64,000 bases of DNA from Anisus vortex (taxonomy: Eukaryota; Mollusca; Gastropoda; Planorbidae), in assembly GCA_949126835.1 (NCBI GenBank), contig OX421497.1:41686226-41750225 (forward strand), written 5' to 3'. The notes beneath the pieces were generated by a model that was not told the origin of the DNA, searched no databases, and worked only from the letters and a program-made list of their open reading frames with translations. Of this stretch, positions 43,219-53,261 are shown piece by piece; the first letter of the stretch is position 1, and each line of letters opens with the position of its first letter. Position numbers and translations under genes: made by a program.

Positions 43219-44607
43219 TAGAGTAAATCACCCTTTGCAAACACCATAAGGCTAAAAATAGCACCCTACTTAGTTTTTGTGACCTAGTTTCTAAACCGTT
43301 AGACATAGGATAAAAACGAAAGTATCAAAAGATAGTAGGACAACGTGGCTACTTGAATGAACATATATTATTGTATTACTACGCAGGGTTAGTGTGTAGA
43401 TTGCATTCTCAGACGACCATGTTTGCTGCTTCATAGCGAACACTTTTTTTTTCATTAAACTTCACAGCAAACACTTTAATTTCAGAGCAAACACTAAGCC
43501 AAAGTCATTAAAGATTTATTATTTTGTTAATGTAAAGAACACTGGAGATACCCATGCTATTGGACAAGCCAGGAAAACCAGTAACTTAACATCATTTAAA
43601 ACATTAATAAAAATGCAAGACTAGACTCGGACCACAGATGAGCGTAGGACGCAATAATCTTCTTTATAGAAGGAGCGTCTGTAATATATAAGATAAGATA
43701 TTGTATTATCACATGCATTAGTCTAGACTTTTACAGATCGTTTTAATTTTTTTAAATAATTGTTTTTCTAAACCAACGTGTTCGATGGTGTAAAATGTAG
43801 ATCTATTTATGAGTGAGCCAAGAAAACCTCTGCACCGACAGTAAAGAGAAAGGCAAGCTAGTGTTCCTATAGCCTACGTGCACCTTTTGATAAATGCATG
43901 ATATCTGTACTGTATTTTCAAACAAACAACATTGAAATTGAAGCCATTTCTAGTTCCATTAGTTGTAGTATCATATATATAATATATGTAGTAGCTGCTA
44001 TCAGAGCTTACTTCAATTACGTTTCTTGACCCTTCTCTTTTTAGTGTTTTTTTTCTGCTCTTCTTCTCTCCCGAGTCTTGCTCTAAGTACAGCTCATCTA
44101 ATAATCTAGTAATAATCCCATTGAGGTGCATTTTTGACAGTTATTAGATACCCACTCCAACAGAAAAAAAAGTGTTCGCTATGAGGATCAATCCTACGTT
44201 TTGCATACTTTATTGCGAACACCCTTTAAAACAAACATTACTATAAATAAGTATTTTAAATCATAACAGCATTGTTCCTTAACTAGATCTATATCCTAGT
44301 GATGATCTGATAGCAAACACATTTAAATGTAAAAAGGAAAGGAAAAGTAGTCTTAACCTGGATACCACCCTCGTTCATCCGGTGGGAGGTTTTCAGCATA
44401 GCCACGACCATGGCACCAAATCTAGGCACCTTTTGATCACAAAAAAGCTCTTCCCGTAATTGAAACCACCTAAGGATGTTGAGGAAGTACTACTTTCTTT
44501 AGATTGACGCTTGTTTTCGTATTAGACTAGAAAATAGAGAAACTGCAAAAGTTTTTTCGAGAGGTGTTCGCAACTTGCTAGTGTTCGCTCTTAGGTGATT
44601 TACTCTA
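43219..44607. mobile_element. TIR element with repeated GCGAACAC motif
   Basis: The ends TAGAGTAAATCACC and GGTGATTTACTCTA are perfect 14-bp inverted repeats, flanked by AAC on both sides (43216-43218 and 44608-44610), a possible 3-bp target duplication. The octamer GCGAACAC or GCAAACAC occurs about eight times in both orientations (for example near 43236, 43439, 43469, 43489, 44171, 44215, 44315 and 44575). This suggests transposase or other protein binding sites. The interior contains a LINE N 3' fragment (43563-43700). No transposase is seen. An 85-residue minus-strand frame (43874-44131) has a basic stretch but no known domain. Superfamily unassigned. Confidence 0.65.
43563..43700 (+). 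repeat. LINE N 3' end inside the TIR element
   Basis: AAGCCAGGAAAACCAGTAAC, GACTCGGACCACAGATGAGC and TTATAGAAGGAGCGTCTG, then a TA tail with AGATAAGATA. Confidence 0.75.
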
Positions 44608-44665
44608 AACAGCCACAGTAAACACATAGAAAGAAAAAAAACACAACTTAAAAATAAGACAACCT

Positions 44666-47406
44666 TTATCTATTTTGTAAAATTAGCTCACAAAGGGAAG
44701 AAACTCTGAAAAATGCTTGAGTGACTAACGGGAAGCTGTTTTTCACAAGGAGAATCACCTGATCAAGTCTGTGCTGGACTTCGTGTAAAGCTTCAGGGTT
44801 CAGCGGGCATTCATCCAACCACTGTTTTGTGATTAGTTCCAAGCTGGCAACAAGGAAATATCCATTGTTGTACAGGTCAGGGTCTACGAGCTGTTGCGTT
44901 GCCTGAGATCTGTTCAACAGCTGACAGAAGGATTCCGCACAGTCGACCAGTGAATCCAGTATGGCTAGGAGCAAAGGCAGGCTCTTCCCTTTTGTCAACT
45001 GCAGTAACATTTTAACCAACAGATGCTTTCTCCTGTACTTCTGTACTTGAAGAAATGGAAATAAGAGACTGGATTATACAGATGTAATATTTAATTTCAT
45101 TGTACATTTTTATTTCTAGCTTAAATCTTTTCTTTTATTTTTTGTTTTGTTTTTGACAAACACAGCAAATAATATTTAGCTATCACGTCATATAAACAAT
45201 AAGTTATTTATTTATTGTTTTCATATTTTCAAATCCAACTTTCATGTTAAAAAAGTACATTTAAGTAAATGAAATTTTAAGACTTTTGAGTTAAAAAAAA
45301 AAGTAAAAGTAAAGTATTTGTCGGACCAAATTGATCCATAGGTCCGGTGAAGCAGCGTTCACCAGTTTCTGTGGCCACGGCATACTAGGTGATTGTGTGG
45401 CCAGCACTATGCACAGCCGCCTTTACTTTACCCCAATAAAGGTCAAGGTACCCATCAGGAACACTCAGGAACACCCTCAAGTCCTGGGAAAAAATCCCGG
45501 CTCCACCAGGATTTGAACCCAGGACCTTCAGATCGCCAGTCGAACGCGCTGCTGCTCGGTTACCGTTTTGAGTGCTTCAATTTATTCCTTAACATACCAG
45601 CCCTTTAAGAGTAAGAGCCTTACTTAATTTTAATCATTTAAAGCCATAGTTGAACTTAGACAAATTGTAAGCGAACAGACTGGCTAATTAAGGCTCGACT
45701 TCCCAGTATTATTTCCCCTGGGTGTAACGAAAGAGACATAGTAATGAACTTACAGTGCTTGTGCCGATCACAGTTGAATGACAAAGTTGATGCACGATTC
45801 TCTCCACCAGCACACAAACTTCTTTCATAAATGATGGTCTGTCTTGGAGCCATTGAAAAGTTTCCATCAACAAGTTTAAATTGTGGGCTGCTTGGCACAA
45901 ACAGGACTCTGAAACTGTCAGCACATTTCTCTGGATGGCCTCGCTAAGTACTGTTATTGACTTGATGGCTGCTTCCACTAAATTCTCTGTCTAAAAGGGC
46001 AATTTAAAAAATCATTTCATAAAAATGTGATCCTCTTATTTTGTTAACCCTTACAGTCCCGGGCGCGTATATAGCGGAACTGAAGGCAGCATAGATAGAA
46101 GTAGGTCGGTACGGGAAGGGTTAATATCAAAGTATATTTAAATTTGAACTGTTGAGTTGCAGCAAGTGTTTAAGGCTGTACAGACTAGAAAAACATACAT
46201 TTACCTTTTACTGAATAAGCAGTGCTAATTTATTGTACAAAATAAACTAATTTCAATTTAATAGGTAGATGTTCAAATTTATATTTTTATATGATTCGTC
46301 TTTCGCATTCAAAGGTTATTTCATTTAAACTGGGACAATACCGTTCTAAGAGGTTTTTTCTCAAGGTTAATAGTTAATAGAAACACAACATTGTTCAGAG
46401 CTCCTACTCTAAAATAATTTTAATGCATTTGGATTAGTTTGTTGTGTGTGTGTTCTTATTGTAACTTGAATAAGCTTACATTTAATAACCATGACTCATT
46501 TAGCATAACACTGTTTACTCTGATGCCAACGTACAATAACACTCAAGAATTATGGGTCTTTATCAAAGGAGAGTAACTACAATCAATTAATATCAAAACA
46601 TTACAGATACCTCACCAGCTGTGAAAAGATTTTTCAGGTTCTGAAGAGACATAACACTCTGAATGAAATGAAGATTTTCAACAAATGAAGCTTCTCTCTG
46701 ATAGGAAAAGGCTGTTAAAGTTGATGACTGAAAAAAGAAAAAGGTTATATTGCTCAAAAATAAATTGTTATACTGATATTTAATAAGCATGCTAATGAAC
46801 TATACTATTGAAATAATATATTTTATAATGTTGCCTAAGTATATAAATGTAATGTAAATGCAATTACCGTGGCAACTGAGGAATGATTATCTGAGATCAT
46901 CAATGGTGAACATTGTCTTTCCAGAGTCTCTATTTAGAGAGATAGAATGAATCTTTTTCTTACAATAACCACTTTCATGTATTATTCATTATTACTTTTT
47001 TATTTCATGTACTAACCATTTCCATTTAGTTAAAAGTTATAATAAATTATATTTTTTAAAATAATGATTTAAAGTAGATTATCAGCAAAATAAGACCAAA
47101 GTAATTTATAAATCATTTTTTTAAAGATTCTATTTGGAAATTAATGGTTTTATATTTATATTGTAACTGATTTTCAGCTTAATTTACCATTAATGTCTCC
47201 AGTTTGATGAAACTGCATTTTTTCTATGATTTGTTTTAGCTCTTCTATTTCCTTTGGTGCCATGGCATATTGATCTTGCAACCTGTTTTGCGAAAGAAGA
47301 TAAGCCGCCCTAAGCTCTTCTGTATACTTTTTGGAGGTCAGCCTTGCAGGTTTGCTTCGAATGATTGCAACAGCCGCAGCCAACTTATACCAAGTAATAT
47401 TATAAT
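44666..47406 (-). CDS. MEI4: MEI4-like meiotic protein (5' end missing)
   Basis: Five coding exons on the minus strand, all with GT-AG borders and matching phases: 47406-47188, 46929-46868, 46727-46616, 45986-45754 and 45040-44666, giving about 333 residues. The first begins xYNITWYKLAAAVAIIRSKP followed by SKKYTEELRA, which closely resembles the N-terminus of vertebrate MEI4 (KWYL..ALAIIRSKPA..YTE-L). The rest is helical and cysteine-bearing, as in MEI4, whose total length is similar. MEI4 works with REC114 and IHO1 to promote SPO11 double-strand breaks on meiotic chromosome axes. The initiator exon should encode only a few residues and was not found upstream. A SINE sits in the last intron. 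Identity rests mainly on the N-terminal signature. The exon 4 acceptor is chosen by phase (..TTTTAGACAG). Confidence 0.72.
45331..45572 (-). repeat. tRNA-derived SINE family A, copy 1
   Basis: Minus strand: head with GGTTCAAATCC (B box) in CCTGGGTTCAAATCCTGGTG, body GACCTTTATTGGGGTAAAGT, and tail GTTTCTGTGGCCACGG-complement with GGTGAACGCTGCTTCACCGG. It lies in the last intron of the MEI4-like gene. Confidence 0.85.
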
Positions 47407-47409
47407 CTG

Positions 47410-48200
47410 ATGTAAGAAAGAAAAAAAGGTTACAATTTAATGGAATTCTATGAAAAGACCTAAATAATATTTACCTCCCTAAAACACCAAACCTTTTTAC
47501 CAATAAACTTGTTGCAAAACCAATCCGTTTCTTCACCATAGATAGCCTCATGCTGATGGGGGCAAATACCTAGGTTATTGTATGAATAGGAATGGAATTC
47601 TCTATCTATATTAATAAATATTACAATTTGAATTGATTTATTTTTAAAACGTATGAATGTCTCGTTTGTCTCATTGTCTGTATTGCCTTTAATTATCGTT
47701 TATTATATTGATTATTGAATAATATCAGAATAATATGCCGTAATAAGTACTGACGTTGTTTGATTGGTCTTGGTAATGGGCTAGATATTACTAGTCTAAT
47801 ACAGTGTCGCTTAAGACTAGACTCGGACCACGGATAAGCTTAGGACGCAATAATCTTCTTAATTTATAGAAATGAATTATTATTATAGAAGGAGCATCTG
47901 TAATATATTTATAATTTATATATATATAACATATGAGTTATGAGTGCTAGGGCTAGCGGCTAACTAGAGTCTGGACTAGTCTAGTAGAGTAGGCTAGTCA
48001 GTAGAAGTAAAGGACTTAGACTAGAATTAACTAGTAGGCTACTAAGTAGACACTCTACTACCACTAGCCAGAGCAGTACTAGTACTAGATCTAGTAGTAG
48101 AGTAGAGTTAGACTCAAAAGACTCAGAGGATCCCAATCTCAGCAATCTGGCCAATCGCAGAAAAAAGGGGGGACTCAATTTTTTGTTCATAAAATAAATT
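47410..48200. other. Intergenic, LINE N fragment and CTAG-rich simple DNA
   Basis: A LINE N 3' end (plus strand, about 47812-47910: GACTCGGACCACGGATAAGC) is followed by cryptically simple DNA at 47945-48130 made of CTAG, ACTAGT, TAGTAG and GACTAG combinations. The short first exon of the MEI4-like gene may lie here or beyond. Confidence 0.5.
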
Positions 48201-50075
48201 TAAAAAAAAACAACACGCTTGCCAATTGTAGTGTCATCTTTCTCGAAACTTAATGTTGATTGTTGTGCGTTGTTTTCACTTGTCATTGTAAGTGGGATAC
48301 TGAACTTCTTTTTATTTTAATTAAAAGTTTTTGTTGTATACACTGTTACAAAAAGTAAGCTTTAGTTATTTTTCTTGCACCGAAGAGCACGTCAGTCTTG
48401 CCAGGTTTTGTCGAGAAAAAAGCCATCGCCAGGATGTCAAAAAAAAAATAGCTGAAAGAAACAAATGCAATATAAAAGGAAATAACAAGTCAAAATAAGT
48501 GAACTTACCGTATATTAATCTTTCAATGAAAAATTGTGTTTAACATTAATGACTTTAAATTGAAACCATTATAATAAGTTGAAACAAAGCGACTCATTCT
48601 AAATGTAGACATGGGCCAGCAACGCACGGCGGTATATTAATATTAAGCTAACTTTTATATTTTCTATAGCGACTGCTATAGTGTTGAAATAATTATCGAG
48701 CCCATGCAATCGACGGGGAAAACATTGTTTTTAATAACACTTCATTATTTATAAAAACAAAAAGGTAAATCCTTTTTAAAGCCTACCCCCCCCCCCCCCA
48801 CCCCTTTACCTAACGGTCCTCTTGCGGATTATGCACTGGGGGTTACGAATGTTCGTGTCTATAAATAGACCAAAGATGTCTGCCGCCTGTAAACACTTAT
48901 CAACAAAGTATGTACTAATTAGGGTCTAGTCCGGTAATTTTGCATATATGCCGATCCGACTTTGACAGTAGGCTTATCATTGCTATTTCAGAATAACATT
49001 TGGTAATTGTTTACCTAACATTGTCAGAATATTTCATTCTATGATAATATATCGTTTGTCATTAGATCTAGAAATCTAGACTCGAGATCTAGTCTAAGTC
49101 TAAATCTAGATCTAGATCGAGTTACATTTTTAATCATTTTTACATTAAAATTACTTAGAGTTAGAGTCACAGTTAGAGGTAGGCATATAAATCATATAAA
49201 TCATATAGGCCTAGACCTATAGGCCTAATGATATAAACGAATCGGTTGAGACAATCAGTGACTCAGTCACACTGACTCTGACACTACTCAGTCACTACTG
49301 ACAGTGACACTAGCTAGATGAGATCATTAGATCATTAGACAGATCATAGACAGATGACTAGTTTTCTTAAATCTTATATTACAGACGCTCCATCTATAAA
49401 GAAGATTATTGCGTCGTCTACTGTGACTCTACTCTACTTACTCTACTTCTACTAGTCACTAGTGTCACTCACTAGTGACACCCATGGGCCATTGGCACAG
49501 TCATCAGTCAGTCAGTATTAATATTTGTAAAGAAACTAAAATCACACTAATCTTAATCAGCTATAGGCATAGGGCATAGGGGCTATATATAGGAGGGCTA
49601 TAGGCTATAGGTCTAAATCATAAATCTATAATAATCTATATCTAGTATCTAGACTAGACTATAGGTAATATGATGACTATATCATTATATATATATCATA
49701 TCATACATTCATACTGTCAGTGTCAGTATTACTGATAAAATATTCTTAGTTACTTACACGTCTTTGACATACTGGTAGGCCTATTTAGAAGAACTTTTGT
49801 CTAAATTTTATAAATTATAGGCCTTATTACATACCTAATTATACTTTTTTTATCACATTTTTTATCTAACATTTTATAATATTAGAGAGGCATTAGGCTC
49901 ATTATGTATAAGATGCAATTTCAATCTCTATAGCCGATAGCGTCTAATTATATATTCTATTATATATTACATTTACTAGTAGGCCCCAATAGTCAGTGTT
50001 AGTAATAGTAATATTATTTGTCACTTTATTGTTTTTATTTTTTTGTGACTTTATATATATATATATATATATGAT
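48200..50075. other. Intergenic, low-complexity palindromic DNA
   Basis: No gene is recognised. TCTAGA/AGATCT-rich stretch at 49065-49130, CAGTGAC/GTCACT-rich stretch at 49250-49330, CTATAGG/CCTATAG-rich stretch at 49560-49680, and a LINE N 3' fragment on the minus strand at about 49380-49415. A poly-C tract lies at about 48787. Confidence 0.5.
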
Positions 50076-50078
50076 ATA

Positions 50079-50759
50079 TGTTACAGCCAAAGCCCGAAGT
50101 TCGGCCAGTTCGCTTTGCACTTTGGCCGAGGCGCGTGGCCAATGTCTAATGAGCTGGAAATTGCCAATGCTAACTTTGGCCGGTCACTTCCCAAAGTGGC
50201 TGGAAATCCCTGGCCAATGTTCGATGTGCTGATGCAAGACTGTTTGGTAGGCAGCAAATCTGTTGGTTACAGTGTGATAGCGGCTTACGTATGGTAGCAA
50301 GGACAGTGATACACTGTGACGATAATTTTCGATTCGTCTGCTGCTTTTTAGAGATAGTCCTGCCTGTGACGAAGTGGTCACTAATTATCAAGTAAACTAT
50401 ATTAGCTACCTGGATAAAAACACCATTTGCGTCATAAATTGACTGGATGGTGTATGCGAGTCGAGGATTGACTTTTGATAAGCCTCAAAGGTGGTCTGGC
50501 AGGAGCGTAATTTAGTATAACTAATAATCAATATAGGGCCCATGTGATAATTACGGTATACAAACCCTTAAAATCTGCTCACGACCTTCTTATTCCGACT
50601 TTGGCTGATCGCCCCTGGCCATTTTGCAAACTGGCTGGCCAAGGTCCAAAATCAAGAAAAGATTGGGCATTGGCCAGTCAAATATGAGGTGAAATTAGCC
50701 ATTTTGTGATTCGGCCAGCCAGATCGCAGATTGGCTGATTTCAGGCTTAGACCGTAACA
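50079..50759. mobile_element. MITE with TGTTAC ends and GGCCA-rich interior
   Basis: TGTTACAGCCAAAGCCCGAA at the left and, inverted at the right, TGTTACGGTCTAAGCCTGAA form imperfect TIRs within TATATA target DNA. The subterminal regions carry many TTTGGCC, CTGGCC and GGCCAG units in both orientations (about 50100-50215 and 50600-50745). There is no coding capacity. The TGTTAC start and TA-rich target resemble the smaller MITE at 16747-16938. Confidence 0.65.
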
Positions 50760-50764
50760 TATAT

Positions 50765-51270
50765 ATATTACTATTTTAACTATAACTCTAATTATGACTC
50801 GATTTTTTCTATGACTAACTTTACCCTTTTTCTTTGCCTTCTTTTCCTATAGAGTAAGTGACCCTAGTTGTATAGCGTAGTATAGGTAAAGCAGTATAGC
50901 TCTGTATAGTACATTGACCATTGACATACCCAGACTAGATTTTATTAAAAAAAATATTACTACATTCTAAATAGATTATTCTACTTCTAGCTGATAAGTA
51001 ATACTGTAGGCCCCTATGTCATTCTAATTTTGTTATCTGACAATTTTCGTTTAAGTCGTAATCCTGTGCCTTTATTAATATTGCCTATATATACATATTT
51101 AGTTTTAATGCAATTTTAAGTTTATATCTTATTTATTATAAGATTGAATTATTTTTTTCAGATTCAAAATGTTCATTGTATGATGTAAAAAGTCGAGTGC
51201 AATTAATCTAATCCAGTGATTCGGCAATTGATGTATATTTCTTAAAATTTCTGTTGCTGAACTTGTGCAA
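50765..51270. other. P450 upstream region
   Basis: About 0.5 kb of AT-rich DNA before the P450 start codon. No TATA box or other promoter element could be placed with confidence. Confidence 0.5.
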
Positions 51271-51272
51271 TC

Positions 51273-53214
51273 ATGTCAGTATTATTAGCGGTCCAGTTTA
51301 TTATAGAAGAGGTGTACAACCACCCAAATACATCTGCTGCTGTTTCCATTTCATCACTGCTGCTTTGGCTGTCCATTAGGCGGCCATACGGTATACCGCC
51401 GAATCCATGGATCATATTCCCCATCATAGGCCACAGGCCCTTGCTGCGGGGCGACCCCATAATGACACTTCGGAGGCTACGCAAAGAGCTGGGAGACGTC
51501 TTCAGTATATATGTGGATGCACAACTCATCATAGTGGTCAACGGGTACGCTGCCATCAAGGAAGCATTCTTGACCCGTGGGGATGAATTCCATTGGAGAC
51601 CCAATACAAGAATCTGTGATCTGTTTCATTTTGGTGAGATATTTATCCAGATTAGTCTTATTAGTTTACAGACGTTCTAGATAGAAGATTATTACGTACA
51701 CCAGGCCCAAAGCTCCTACAGGGTGGCAGGGATCAGTCGGCAGCAGGGCTAGAACCAGGGCCATTTTGATTGACAGTCTGGTGAACACAAACCGCAGGAT
51801 CAGATTGCATTATAATGATCTTGGTGCGCTTTAAGTAAAACTGATGAGTTGTTTTATTCAGAAGAATTCTATTTTTTGGTGTATGAAAACATACATATTT
51901 TAATGAAATTCAATTTGCAGACTTTTGATATATTAAAATACTTGTTTGTTAAAATAAATCAATACTATTATAAATGAAATGGGCATGGCAGCCGTTCGAA
52001 TGGCATACTGAATCCCTGCAAAAGCTAGGATTGGTTCCCAGGGCTGTAGGGTGTCCCTAAGTTTACCCAGCTCAGACAGGCATCTGACATTAGCTGGGAT
52101 AAAGAAAAGTTGGCTGGGCATTGTGCTGGCAGCACAACTCCCTAGTGTGCTGTTTAAAAAAAAGTAGGTACCAGTAATTAAAAAGTGATCCATAAGTGGT
52201 TCCTTAGTATTTAATAAAGGTTTTTGTGGGTGTATATAGGTTGCTATGGATAAAAATGAAGCATGGATCTAGACAACCAAAGCATGTTACCCCACTGTTA
52301 CTGTTATGCAATCCAGGACAGAAATGCTGTATATTATATTATATGCTCTGGGTTTGACGCTGACAATAGTGTGTGACAATATTTCAAACAGGTCCGTCTG
52401 CAGTGTTCCATTATGATTTCATCTCCTTAGGCCATTCTTTTTCGCTTTTACGCTCATAACCACAGTCAGTCTTCATCATATCTATGTATAAAAACAACAA
52501 CAATAGAACGCAATAAAACAACTTCCTCTCACCTTTACCTTACATTTAATTGAATTGGCCAGGTGTCATCTGTAACTCTGGTAAAGAATGGCGGGAGCAG
52601 AGAAAAGTCACAGAGTCCGGACTGCAGCACGTGCAGCCCAATGCTGCATCATTTATTCACAAAGAAGCATCCCACCTCATAACAGCATTAGGAAAAGAAG
52701 ATGCCAAAGCTGTAGATGTTGATGTAGGTTTTGAATGTCTATTGTTAAGCCTCAGTATATTTATTTTTTTCGGATGGGCTCTACATAGTTTGAAACAATA
52801 CATACAGTACCCTTTGGTGAAATTTTTTGGTCATTTTATTGTGAATTAGTAGTCATGCCTGTCAAAATGACGGTGAAATTAAATGAATTCAATGCAAAAC
52901 AGTCAAAAAGGAAAACAAAGAAAAAATGCGAAACAATAAATATAACATTTTGCAGCAAACGACTGTCTGGAAAGACCAAGCTACACATAATTTAAAAGCA
53001 TTTTGAAAGGGACATAACTCTGAATATTTTGTAAATGGCGATCCAGTTTATAAAACCTTAACGTAATTAGTAATATGTTAATTAAAAAAATAAATTAACA
53101 AATTAAGAAAAATATTGGTATAATAAAAAAATAATTTTGGAAGACGTTTTTAATGTATGTATTTAACTTTTGTCCTGATCTGTTTAACGGCCTGGGAGTC
53201 TATAGAGGACAAAC

Positions 53215-53261
<47 letters not shown>

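Noticed and set aside
43874..44131. 85-residue frame with a basic stretch inside the TIR element
   Set aside because: No domain and no homologue I recognise; left as uncertain interior sequence.
47981..48190. 69-residue leucine- and serine-rich frame near the MEI4 5' end
   Set aside because: It is a translation of the CTAG-rich simple tract and does not supply a fitting first exon.
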